DNA of 17,311 nt from Flavobacteriaceae bacterium TMED68 (GCA_002167525.1 NHDV01000021.1:1-17311), one strand, 5' to 3'. Positions 1-7,396 are shown, numbered from the stretch's first letter. The notes: a model not told the origin generated them from the sequence alone. Numbers and translations are program-made.

Positions 1-2241
1 CGAACAACCGTTTGCATTTGTAACTGTCACTAAAACTACCGTGTCTGTTGTTATACCTGTGGTAGTTAAAACATTACCCGCAACATCTGCTGGATTGGCA
101 TTTGCCCCGTTCAATGTGAATGAGTAAGTGTATCCAGGAACAGGTGGTCTTGCTTCAATGATTACTTGTTCACCTGAACATATTGTATCTCCAGTTGCAT
201 TCGAAAATATTGAAGCAGAGGAAACTTCACCGAAAAAATCAACTAGAATGGTGATTTCATCTGTGAAAGTACATCCGTTTGCAACAATCTCCACACTAAT
301 TCTATCTCCGTTATCAAATTGACCAGCTCCACTCCCAGCTGTAGCACTTACAGTTCTTGACGGACCAGCTGCTCCCAATGGAGCCCCATTTTGAAAAAAT
401 CTGTAAGTATCTGCTCCGTCAGGTGCTGTGATGGTTATTGTGTCTCCTGCACAATAAGAATTATCTGTAACGCCAGTGACTAAAGTTGGATCAAAATTAG
501 CTTTCACATTTACTGATACAATGTTTGAAGTTATATTTCCACAAGAAAGGGGCTCATTAAAATTTCCGTCACCATTTGAATCATAGTAAGCAAATGAAAC
601 CCTTCTGAACCGAGTAGAAACTGTAAAATTAGAGGTAGGGCTATAAGTCTGTGAGGTTGCCCCAAGAATATCACCAAATGGTGCTCCATCAATTGAAGAT
701 TGCCATTGATATCCGATAGTAGCAGATGCAATTGTTGTACTAGCTGCTCCACCACCAACACCCAGAGTACCACCATCGATACCTCCAGTCATTGTGGCTC
801 CATAGCAAATATTCTCATCGCCAGCATTCTGGAGTGTAATTGACCCTGTGGACGATAAAGACAAAACTGTGAAAGTTTCAATAACATCCTTGTAGCAGCC
901 AGTTGCATTGAAAGCCCTAGAAATTACTCTATCGCCGTCATTTAATCTATTTGTAGTAAATTTATTTCCTGAAACCTCAGCTGGAAGTGCTGGATTACCA
1001 GTATTGTTAATAAAGAAACTATAGCTGACACCACCTGTAACTTGTATTTCGACATTTTGCCCTGAACACAAAATATTTCCTGGAGCATTTGTAGAGATTC
1101 CAGGGTTTAAGCCTACTTCATCAATTATAATTGGTATCGTTTGTTGGTTTGTACACCCAAAATTATCAACTATTTGGACAGTAACATTATCCCCATTCTG
1201 AATTATTGGTGGGCTTGCTGCAAGATTTCTTGTTGCTCCTGATCTTAAGTTCAATGTAGTTGTAGTTCCAGAAGAAATTGTTGTTGCATTAATAACAAAA
1301 GTATATGTTACCGCTCCTGTATCCGCTGAAACAATAATGTCCTGATCTTGACAAAATGTATTACCAGGATCATTTGTAGTCAAATTGATTTCAAATTCAG
1401 GACGAAGATTCATGGTTACAATATCATCTCCAATAAAAGTACAGGATGTTGAAGATGACGATATTACAACATTTCTTCTGAAAAGTGTTGTAGTAGTAAT
1501 ACTTGTTGGCGAATAGTTTGCAACAGTTGCACCAACAATATCTTGATAACTTGAACCATTATTGGTTGAGCTCTGCCATTGATAACTTATTGTTCCAAAG
1601 GTAGCTGAGGCAACAGAACTAGCTCCTGTCCCATCACCTAAAATTCTACCAACTGGTGAATTACCCTCACAAATATTTAAATCATCAGAATTTTCTAATA
1701 CAATAACACCATTATCAATAAGTGACATTTGATTAAATGTTAAAGATTTTTCGTCAAAACAACCATTTGCATTAAAAACTCTTACCTTAACTACATCGTT
1801 ATTTGAAAGAGCCCTAGTAAAGTTTGAAAATGTAGCACCAAATTGTTCAGTTCCATTTATATACCAAGTATAACTAACCCCGCCAGTTGCCTCAAAACTC
1901 ACAATATCTCCACTACAAAAAAGGCCATCTGGTGCTGAAGAAGACAAGCCTGCCGTAGGTAAACTATTTACAGTAACTGTTATTGACTCTGTTCCGGAAT
2001 TAGTTATACATCCATTCCCATCAATCATATCAATAGTAATTTTATCGCCATTGGCTATATTGCCCAACGCACCCGAAGTAAATGTAATTGAATTTACTCC
2101 TGACAAGCTTTGTACAATACCTCCATTAACTTTAAATGTATATGTCGCGGAAGCAGAAAAGGGTGTAATAGTGAAAGTAATAGGGTCTCCTGCACAAATT
2201 GAATTGTCTCCATCACTACTGGATAATGACGGAACTGCAGG
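1..2241 (-). repeat. Three-module protein super-repeat (C-A-B order) within the giant secreted protein
   Basis: The modules are read as protein; DNA identity between copies is low. Type C lies at 1963-2241, 1117-1398 and 235-498. Type A lies at 1717-1962, 856-1116 and 1-234 (cut by the edge). Type B lies at 1399-1716 and 499-855. The order is C-A-B-C-A-B-C-A. Early-Cys positions repeat at residues 166/447/747 (C), 259/542/838 (A) and 341/629 (B), which gives a period of about 281-300 residues. Every module holds two cysteines. Module edges are approximate to a few residues. Confidence 0.75.
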
Positions 2242-2691
2242 AGTAAAGACGTCAATATCTAGAGAGGTGCTTACATTATTTGAAATATCAGGGTCATTTG
2301 GAATAGTAATACTAGCAGTTATAGTATAAGGGGCTGAAGGATCAGATAAATCTAGTGGGGCGAGGCTTGAGCCACCTTCTGCTCTAAAGTGATCTGGAAA
2401 TATAAATGTCTGAGAACCTCCATCGGCTATATTTGCTCCAACATTTATTCTATACAACGCAGGTGCTCTTGGAATTGGACCGTTGACTTGAAAATAAAAA
2501 AGGTCACTGTTTACATCGTTTGCACCAGAACCTGCTGCATTTTTAATTTCAACATTAAACTTTACTGAGTTTGTTGGACAAAGAGGTTCACCTCCAACAA
2601 TAGAAATTGTACCAATAGAGATGTCTTGTTGGGAAAACAGCATACCCATCGTAAAAAAGGATAGGATTAGAAATGATATTTTTCTTAACAA
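1..2691 (-). CDS. Giant secreted modular Ig-like repeat protein, N-terminal 897 residues (partial)
   Basis: The reading frame stays open from a TTG at 2691 to the left edge, so the C-terminus is missing. Residues 1-20 form a signal peptide: LRK, then a hydrophobic run from ISFLILSFF to MGMLFS, with probable cleavage before QQD. A domain at about 23-150 resembles CARDB-type folds (ITIPNDPDISNNVS). From about 151 onward there are tandem Ig/PKD-like modules, each with an early Cys (often CSG or CAG) and a late Cys (often NGC or GC). SYQWQSS and GYQWQSS mark one module type. No catalytic domain is visible. Proteins built this way in flavobacteria are usually surface adhesins or gliding-associated proteins exported by the type IX system with a C-terminal sorting domain. 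That domain would lie off-window, so this role is inference. The start is TTG because a TAA lies five codons upstream and the first in-frame ATG (2649) would delete most of the signal peptide. Confidence 0.85.
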   Translation of the reverse strand, partial: MLRKISFLILSFFTMGMLFSQQDISIGTISIVGGEPLCPTNSVKFNVEIKNAAGSGANDVNSDLFYFQVNGPIPRAPALYRINVGANIADGGSQTFIFPDHFRAEGGSSLAPLDLSDPSAPYTITASITIPNDPDISNNVSTSLDIDVFTPAVPSLSSSDGDNSICAGDPITFTITPFSASATYTFKVNGGIVQSLSGVNSITFTSGALGNIANGDKITIDMIDGNGCITNSGTESITVTVNSLPTAGLSSSAPDGLFCSGDIVSFEATGGVSYTWYINGTEQFGATFSNFTRALSNNDVVKVRVFNANGCFDEKSLTFNQMSLIDNGVIVLENSDDLNICEGNSPVGRILGDGTGASSVASATFGTISYQWQSSTNNGSSYQDIVGATVANYSPTSITTTTLFRRNVVISSSSTSCTFIGDDIVTMNLRPEFEINLTTNDPGNTFCQDQDIIVSADTGAVTYTFVINATTISSGTTTTLNLRSGATRNLAASPPIIQNGDNVTVQIVDNFGCTNQQTIPIIIDEVGLNPGISTNAPGNILCSGQNVEIQVTGGVSYSFFINNTGNPALPAEVSGNKFTTNRLNDGDRVISRAFNATGCYKDVIETFTVLSLSSTGSITLQNAGDENICYGATMTGGIDGGTLGVGGGAASTTIASATIGYQWQSSIDGAPFGDILGATSQTYSPTSNFTVSTRFRRVSFAYYDSNGDGNFNEPLSCGNITSNIVSVNVKANFDPTLVTGVTDNSYCAGDTITITAPDGADTYRFFQNGAPLGAAGPSRTVSATAGSGAGQFDNGDRISVEIVANGCTFTDEITILVDFFGEVSSASIFSNATGDTICSGEQVIIEARPPVPGYTYSFTLNGANANPADVAGNVLTTTGITTDTVVLVTVTNANGCS

Positions 2692-2748
2692 AACAGCAGT
2701 AAATTACATTTAAATTTAAACGTAAAAATATGTCAAATATTATTCATC

Positions 2749-2756
2749 CAAATACA
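2749..2756 (-). promoter_or_regulatory. Candidate -7 box of the giant secreted protein gene
   Basis: The minus strand reads TGTATTTG, one mismatch from the Bacteroidetes -7 consensus TAnnTTTG, 58 nt before the TTG start. A second weaker candidate (AATATTTG, 2734-2741) lies closer. No clear -33 TTG is seen. Weak evidence. Confidence 0.3.
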
Positions 2757-2787
2757 AATTTAGCGATAATAAAAAACAAAGTCTTTA

Positions 2788-2819
2788 TTTAATAACAGGT
2801 TATCAACACTGTTATTAAA
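2788..2819. terminator. Perfect 11-bp AT-rich hairpin, possible terminator of the CBS-like gene
   Basis: TTTAATAACAG (2788-2798) pairs perfectly with CTGTTATTAAA (2809-2819) around a 10-nt loop. It lies 26 nt beyond the stop of the minus-strand PLP-enzyme gene and upstream of the secreted-protein gene. The minus-strand continuation is T-rich but has no clean U-run directly after the stem, so termination is plausible but not certain. A protein-binding palindrome is the alternative. Confidence 0.45.
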
Positions 2820-2845
2820 AGATTTATTAACAATTTTAAAAAAAA

Positions 2846-3823
2846 CTACAGGTAATTCATTTTTTTCATCCAATCATCATAGTATATTTTTCCTATGTAT
2901 CTACTGCCCGAATCATGCAATAAAACAACTATAACATTATCTTTTTTAAAATTTTCTTTCAGCTGTAAAACCCCTTTAACTGCGGCGCCACAGGAATTTC
3001 CAGCAAATATTCCCTCTATTTTTGCCAACTTTCGAGTATAAAGTGCTGCATTTTTATCTGTTACCTTCTCAAAATGATCTATTACAGAAAAATCAACATT
3101 TTCAGGCAAAATATCCTCTCCTATTCCTTCTGTTGTGTAAGGATAAATTTCTTTTTTATCAAAAACTCCTGTTTCATGATATTTTTTAAAAACAGATCCA
3201 TAAGTGTCAATACCCCATATTCTAATTTTAGGATTTTTTTCCTTCAAATATTTTCCAACCCCAGATATCGTTCCCCCTGTACCAACTCCTACAACAAAAT
3301 CTGTAATTTTTCCATCTGTTTGATCCCAAATTTCCGGTCCAGTAGTTTCATAATGAGCCATAGTGTTAGAAAGGTTATCGTATTGATTTACATACCAACT
3401 ATTAGGAGTCTGCTCAGCAATTCTTTTTGATGTACTATAATAGGAATCGGGTGACTCAGGAGGAACATTGGTTGGACAAACTATTACTTCGGCTCCAACT
3501 GCTTTTAGAACATCAAATTTTTCTTTTGACTGTTTATCAGTTGAAACACAAATTAATTTATATCCTTTAACAATTGCTGCTAAAGCCAGGCCCATTCCAG
3601 TATTTCCAGAAGTTCCCTCTACAATTGTACTACCTCTTTTTAATCTACCATCTTTTTCTGCATCTTCAATCATTTTTAGAGCCATTCGGTCTTTGACAGA
3701 ATTTCCTGGATTAAAGCTTTCTACTTTAGCCAAAACTAATGCTGGAATATCATCTGTAATTTTATTTAGTCGAACTAGAGGTGTGTTCCCAATTGTTTCG
3801 AGTATTGTTTTGGCATATTTCAT
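2846..3823 (-). CDS. PLP-dependent cystathionine beta-synthase / cysteine synthase family enzyme
   Basis: 325 residues, fold-type II PLP enzyme of sulfur amino-acid metabolism. IGNTPLVRL (11-19) is the family N-terminal motif. NSVKDR places the Schiff-base lysine at K44. GTSGNTG (70-76) is the substrate/cofactor loop and GTGGT (181-185) is the phosphate-binding loop. HDSGSRY near the C-terminus ends in the LSDRWM-like region typical of CBS. The stretch MALKMIEDAEKDGRLK and the PPESPDSYYS segment resemble eukaryotic and actinobacterial CBS catalytic cores more than CysK. It ends without the C-terminal CBS-pair (Bateman) regulatory domains, so it is the catalytic core only. It could make cystathionine from serine and homocysteine, or cysteine from (O-acetyl)serine and sulfide; the sequence does not decide. 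The gene lies 42 nt behind the ABC permease on the same strand. Confidence 0.9.
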   Translation of the reverse strand: MKYAKTILETIGNTPLVRLNKITDDIPALVLAKVESFNPGNSVKDRMALKMIEDAEKDGRLKRGSTIVEGTSGNTGMGLALAAIVKGYKLICVSTDKQSKEKFDVLKAVGAEVIVCPTNVPPESPDSYYSTSKRIAEQTPNSWYVNQYDNLSNTMAHYETTGPEIWDQTDGKITDFVVGVGTGGTISGVGKYLKEKNPKIRIWGIDTYGSVFKKYHETGVFDKKEIYPYTTEGIGEDILPENVDFSVIDHFEKVTDKNAALYTRKLAKIEGIFAGNSCGAAVKGVLQLKENFKKDNVIVVLLHDSGSRYIGKIYYDDWMKKMNYL

Positions 3824-3824
3824 T

Positions 3825-3849
3825 ATAAAAAAATATCTACAAAGATATT
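3825..3849 (-). promoter_or_regulatory. Hairpin with T-run overlapping a TAnnTTTG box before the PLP enzyme
   Basis: On the minus strand AATATCT (3849-3843) and AGATATT (3838-3832) form a 7-bp stem with loop TTGT, followed by a run of seven T ending just before the ATG at 3823. The same bases contain TATCTTTG (3847-3840), an exact TAnnTTTG promoter box 16 nt before the start. The element could be a weak terminator after the permease (stop at 3866), a promoter for the PLP enzyme, or both. Confidence 0.45.
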
Positions 3850-3865
3850 CATTCTTAATTGAAAT

Positions 3866-5101
3866 CTACCTGGTATTCATCGCTTGAGATGGATTAATAT
3901 TGAGTATAATTTTTAAAGGTATCCAAAGAAGAAAAGCAGAAACAATTAGGAAAAGTCCGTTCACAAAAATTATTTGAACAAAAGTTATTTTTACAGGAGC
4001 TAACTCTACAAAATAAGTTGCTGGATCCAACTTTATGAATCCAAAGTTTTTTTGAAGAATATAAAAACCCAATCCAACTATATTTCCAAAAAATAATCCT
4101 TTACCCAAAATTACCATACCATTGAATAAAAAGATTTTTCTAATTGAATTATTTTGAAAGCCAATTGCTTTTAATAACCCAATCATTTTTGTTCTTTCTA
4201 GAACTATAACAAGTAATGCAGTTGCCATATTAATTAGGCCAACCAATATCATAATTACTAAAATTATTAAAACGTTAAAATCAAATAAAGCAATCCATTT
4301 GTAAATGCTTGGGTATCTTTCAGTAATGGGTATACTATTAATTTCAGGAGGTAAATTGTTATAAATTTTTTGATTAGTTTTTTCAAGTTTATCAAAATTC
4401 TTAACAAAGACTTCGTATGCGCCAATTTGATTTTTTCCCCATTTGTTAATTTTTTGAACGTGCCCAATATCTCCATATATTAAATTTTCATCAATGTCAG
4501 GAAATCCTGATAAAAAAATTCCTGAAACCGTAAAACGTCTAACAGATGGTAATCCGTTTTTTAAATCATTTTGAAAAAAAACATCTGTTTTATCTCCAAC
4601 ATCTAAACTTAATTTTTTTGATAATGTCTCTGAGATCAAAATCTCTTTACTCAAACCATTTGTGAGATTTGGAAAGCGACCTCGAATAAAAAAACTTTTC
4701 AGACTTGTCGAGTCAAAATCGGAATTTACACCTTTAAAAAGGATACCTTCAAAATCAAATTTATTTTTCAAAATTCCAGCCTTTAGAGCAACTGGGTGAA
4801 ATCTTGATACATTACTAGTATTGAGAAATTTTTCCCTTATCAAAGGGGTTTCATTAATTGGTAGTAAGGAGATTTTTGATTCGTTATTTTCAAATAAAGT
4901 TACCAAGATGTGACCATTGAAAATGCCTGTCTTATTTTCAATTTCGTTTTGTAGGCCTTTACTTACTGATAATGCGATTAAAATAGTTGCAATACCTATT
5001 GAAACTGCGAGTGTTGCAATATTGATAATTCGCGCAGAAACACTATTTTTACTGCTGTTTAAGCCTCTCATTCTGCGCACAAACAATGACACAAGATTCA
5101 A
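3866..5101 (-). CDS. LolC/LolE-type (FtsX/MacB fold) ABC transporter permease
   Basis: 411 residues with the four-helix layout of lipoprotein-releasing and MacB-type permeases: helix 1 at about 25-47, a large periplasmic domain at about 50-265, then helices at about 274-300, 325-350 and 374-398. The cytoplasmic coupling motif ERTKMIGLLKAIG (302-314) is the family hallmark, and the C-terminus NPSQAMNTR matches the usual NPxxAL ending. No ATPase is nearby; Bacteroidota often encode the LolD-like partner elsewhere. Role by family: moving lipoproteins or another substrate from the inner membrane, powered by an ATPase. Substrate unknown. TTG at 5101 is chosen because a TAA sits five codons upstream and the family N-terminus (LFVRRMRG) is kept; ATG at 5071 is the alternative. 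The TTG start makes its 5' end overlap namZ by 16 nt. Confidence 0.85.
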   Translation of the reverse strand: MNLVSLFVRRMRGLNSSKNSVSARIINIATLAVSIGIATILIALSVSKGLQNEIENKTGIFNGHILVTLFENNESKISLLPINETPLIREKFLNTSNVSRFHPVALKAGILKNKFDFEGILFKGVNSDFDSTSLKSFFIRGRFPNLTNGLSKEILISETLSKKLSLDVGDKTDVFFQNDLKNGLPSVRRFTVSGIFLSGFPDIDENLIYGDIGHVQKINKWGKNQIGAYEVFVKNFDKLEKTNQKIYNNLPPEINSIPITERYPSIYKWIALFDFNVLIILVIMILVGLINMATALLVIVLERTKMIGLLKAIGFQNNSIRKIFLFNGMVILGKGLFFGNIVGLGFYILQKNFGFIKLDPATYFVELAPVKITFVQIIFVNGLFLIVSAFLLWIPLKIILNINPSQAMNTR

Positions 5102-6285
5102 TATACTTGCCTTTTATAAGATTTATTATCAAAAGTACATTATTATTTTTTGTATTTATATTTTCTCATGGTTGCATAATTGGCCAAATGAAAATTTCTC
5201 CAGGTGCAGAAAGTTTTAAAATTTACCTTCCAATCCTAAAAGATAAAAGAGTAGGAGTAGTTGCTCATCAAGCAAGTTTGCTTTTCAATGAATCTAAAAA
5301 TCAACATCTCGTGGATTTTTTAATAAAAAATCAAATAGATGTTGAAAAAATTTTTGCTCCAGAGCACGGATTTAGAGGTAAAGCAGATGCAGGTGAAAAA
5401 ATTAGCGACTATTATGATAGTAAGACGGGAATACCAATAGTATCTCTTTATGGAAAAAATAAAAAACCATCCTATGAAAACTTAAAAAATATTGATATCG
5501 TTATTTTTGACCTCCAAGATGTGGGTGTTCGTTTTTACACTTATATATCAACTCTACACTATGTTATGGAATCATGTGCAGAAATGAAAATTCCAATTAT
5601 AGTTTTAGATCGTCCAAATCCAAACTTGCACTATGTAGACGGTCCTGTATTAGAAAAAGAATATTCAAGTTTTGTTGGTATGCATCCTGTCCCTATTGTT
5701 TATGGAATGACAATTGGGGAATATGCCTTAATGATAAATGGTGAGGGATGGCTAAAAAATGGGCTTATCACAGAATTAAAAATTATACCAATACAAAACT
5801 ATTCACGAACTTCCATGTATGAGCTACCTCAAAGACCCTCGCCAAATCTTCCAAATAGCCAATCAATAGCTCTATACCCCAGCCTTTGCTTGCTAGAACC
5901 AACTGTAATAAGTATAGGTCGGGGAACCGAAAATCAATTTCAAATATTTGGACATCCTGAATTAAAAATAAATAAATATAGTTTTAAACCATTACCAAAT
6001 TTTGGCTCAAAAGATCCTAAACATAATGGTATTGTTTGTTTTGGAAAGAATTTATCAAAAGTTCCAAAACCTGAAAAAATTGAATTAAAATGGCTTATCG
6101 AAGCTTATAGTTATTTTCCTAAACCTGAAAGTTTTTTTTTAAAGGGGTTTAATAATATTGCTGGAAATGATAAATTAAAGCAGCAGTTGATATCTTTTTC
6201 AAGCGAGAAGGAAATTAGAAAAAGTTGGGAACCACAACTTAAATTATTCAAAAAGATTAGAAAAAAATATTTGATTTATAACTAG
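5086..6285 (+). CDS. namZ: Exo-beta-N-acetylmuramidase NamZ (DUF1343, GH171)
   Basis: 399 residues, matching the DUF1343 family, now known as NamZ, which removes terminal N-acetylmuramic acid from peptidoglycan fragments for cell-wall recycling. Family motifs: RVGVVAHQAS (55-64), APEHGFRG (91-98), FDLQDVGVRFYTY (141-153) and LDRPNP (174-179), followed by PRPSPN-like and LEPT segments. Residues 11-33 are a hydrophobic export signal, so the enzyme is probably periplasmic or membrane-anchored. FSHGC (26-30) is only a poor lipobox, so lipoprotein status is doubtful. The 5' end overlaps the divergent permease gene, and TATTTTTA (5044-5051) is a possible -7 box inside that gene. The stop codon overlaps that of queE. 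A run of nine T near 6130 keeps its frame. Confidence is high for the family, lower for exact substrate. Confidence 0.88.
   Translation: MTQDSIYLPFIRFIIKSTLLFFVFIFSHGCIIGQMKISPGAESFKIYLPILKDKRVGVVAHQASLLFNESKNQHLVDFLIKNQIDVEKIFAPEHGFRGKADAGEKISDYYDSKTGIPIVSLYGKNKKPSYENLKNIDIVIFDLQDVGVRFYTYISTLHYVMESCAEMKIPIIVLDRPNPNLHYVDGPVLEKEYSSFVGMHPVPIVYGMTIGEYALMINGEGWLKNGLITELKIIPIQNYSRTSMYELPQRPSPNLPNSQSIALYPSLCLLEPTVISIGRGTENQFQIFGHPELKINKYSFKPLPNFGSKDPKHNGIVCFGKNLSKVPKPEKIELKWLIEAYSYFPKPESFFLKGFNNIAGNDKLKQQLISFSSEKEIRKSWEPQLKLFKKIRKKYLIYN
5130..5137 (-). promoter_or_regulatory. TAnnTTTG box for the ABC permease, inside namZ
   Basis: The minus strand reads TACTTTTG, an exact match to the Bacteroidetes -7 consensus, with its G 29 nt before the proposed TTG start of the permease. 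It lies inside the part of namZ that codes the signal peptide. No -33 TTG was found. Confidence 0.45.
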
Positions 6286-6905
6286 GGTATATCTAAATAT
6301 TTGTGAGTTTGTAGAGAAATTTTCCATTTTGGATTTTGCATAATATACTCAACTACAAGCGACATTGAAACTTCCCTTTTACCCCATTCTGGTTGAAGGT
6401 AAAGTAAACAATCTTTTTTAACATTTTTAGCACAACTTTCTGCAAATTCTAAGTCATGTTTATTATAAATTATAATTTTAAGTTCATCAGCTTGGGTGTA
6501 TGCTTGTTCAGTAGGAAGTTTATTTTTTTTTGGTGACAAACAAAACCAATCCCAAATCCCAGATATTTTATATGCTCCTGATGTTTCAAGATGAGTTTTT
6601 TTATTTTTTGACTTTAAAGCCTTAGTCAATAGATCCATGTTCCACATCAAAGGTTCTCCGCCTGTAATTACAATATTTTCAACGTTATCAACTACATTTT
6701 CGACAATATTTTTAATAGGTGTTAGTTGATGCTTTTGAAAATCCCAGCTTTCTTTGACATCACACCAATGACAACCAATATCACAACCACCCAAACGAAT
6801 AAAATAAGCAGGTAATCCACTGTGGTAACCCTCACCCTGAAGTGAATGAAAAGATTCCATTAAAGGAAGTACTTTTCCAACTGATAGTTTATCGTTTAAA
6901 ACCAT
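6282..6905 (-). CDS. queE: 7-carboxy-7-deazaguanine synthase QueE (radical SAM)
   Basis: 207 residues. Converts 6-carboxy-5,6,7,8-tetrahydropterin to 7-carboxy-7-deazaguanine in the queuosine (preQ0) pathway, using a [4Fe-4S] cluster and SAM. The cluster motif is C41-x3-C45-x2-C48 (GGCDIGCHWCD). SLQGEG (21-26) is the typical N-terminal substrate segment, TGGEP (81-85) binds SAM, and LQTHKYLDIP at the C-terminus is characteristic. The length is normal for the family. No other queuosine genes are in the window. It is divergent from the VOC gene, and its stop overlaps that of namZ. Confidence 0.95.
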   Translation of the reverse strand: MVLNDKLSVGKVLPLMESFHSLQGEGYHSGLPAYFIRLGGCDIGCHWCDVKESWDFQKHQLTPIKNIVENVVDNVENIVITGGEPLMWNMDLLTKALKSKNKKTHLETSGAYKISGIWDWFCLSPKKNKLPTEQAYTQADELKIIIYNKHDLEFAESCAKNVKKDCLLYLQPEWGKREVSMSLVVEYIMQNPKWKISLQTHKYLDIP

Positions 6906-6918
6906 ATTTATTAAAATG

Positions 6919-6956
6919 TAAATATAGTATATAATACTTCCCTTTTTTTAAATTTA
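6919..6956. promoter_or_regulatory. Divergent promoter region between queE and the VOC gene
   Basis: The 64-nt gap (6906-6969) is very AT-rich. On the plus strand TAAATTTA (6949-6956) is one base off TAnnTTTG, 13 nt before the VOC ATG. On the minus strand TATATTTA (6926-6919) is one base off, 13 nt before the queE ATG. The plus-strand T-run plus TAAATTTAC resembles the stretch before proteorhodopsin. Confidence 0.35.
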
Positions 6957-6969
6957 CGTACCTTTAAGT

Positions 6970-7392
6970 ATGAGTCTTTTAACACCTTTTCATTTAGCTA
7001 TTCCTGTATCTAATCTAGCTATCGCTCAAGATTTTTATGAGAATACTTTAGAATGCACTCCAGGTCGCTTTTCAAAGCAATGGGCTGATTATTCCTTATT
7101 TGGTCATCAGTTAGTATTACATGAAGACAAGAAATACGAGGGTCAAAAGCATTTTAATAAAGTTGATGGCAAGGCTGTTCCAATACCACATTTTGGAGTT
7201 GTGTTAAAATGGGATGATTTTAATTTCTTTAGCAGTAAATTGATAGAAAAAAATATTGAATTCCAAATCTCACCTTACCTTCGTTTTAAGAATCAGCCTG
7301 GAGAACAAATGACTATGTTCTTTTATGATCCTTCTGGAAATGCACTTGAATTTAAAAGCTTTAAAAATATAGATCAAATTTTTGCCAAATAA
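6970..7392 (+). CDS. VOC (glyoxalase/dioxygenase superfamily) protein
   Basis: 140 residues, a single-chain vicinal oxygen chelate protein with two beta-alpha-beta-beta-beta halves. The opening TPFHLAIPVSNL puts a likely metal ligand at H8. IPHFGVVL begins the second half with H74. FYDPSGNALEFK (118-129) ends in the usual Glu ligand E127. Together these suggest a 2-His-1-Glu metal site. VOC proteins include lyases, dioxygenases and resistance proteins, and nothing here fixes the substrate. Only four nt separate its stop from the ATG of the following membrane protein, so the two are probably co-transcribed. Confidence 0.8.
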   Translation: MSLLTPFHLAIPVSNLAIAQDFYENTLECTPGRFSKQWADYSLFGHQLVLHEDKKYEGQKHFNKVDGKAVPIPHFGVVLKWDDFNFFSSKLIEKNIEFQISPYLRFKNQPGEQMTMFFYDPSGNALEFKSFKNIDQIFAK

Positions 7393-7396
7393 TCTT

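Noticed and set aside
1..2241. CRISPR or DNA tandem repeat in the left region
   Set aside because: The repetition is at protein level only with diverged bases; no short identical repeats with uniform spacers.
2051..2329. Plus-strand 92-residue frame and other short frames (128-322, 531-776) in the left 2.7 kb
   Set aside because: Antisense or out-of-frame shadows of the repeated secreted protein, whose own frame is open throughout with consistent domain repeats.
26..2660. Enzymatic domain within the secreted protein
   Set aside because: All visible sequence is beta-rich Ig-like modules; no glycosidase, protease or lipase motif was found in the 897 residues available.
2799..2808. DnaA-box-like TTATCAACA in the hairpin loop
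   Set aside because: One mismatch from TTATCCACA and a single occurrence; no cluster of boxes, no dnaA/dnaN context and no origin structure.
3074..3887. Two long plus-strand reading frames opposite the PLP enzyme (3074-3430 and 3468-3887)
   Set aside because: They lie antisense to a gene with complete family motifs, have low-complexity translations with no recognisable domain, and have no credible promoter.
5173..5178. NamZ as a lipoprotein through the Cys in FSHGC
   Set aside because: The residues before Cys do not fit the usual lipobox, so a cleavable or uncleaved signal is at least as likely.
6129..6145. Frameshift at the T homopolymer in namZ
   Set aside because: The frame before and after encodes continuous family-like sequence to a natural stop, so no shift is needed.
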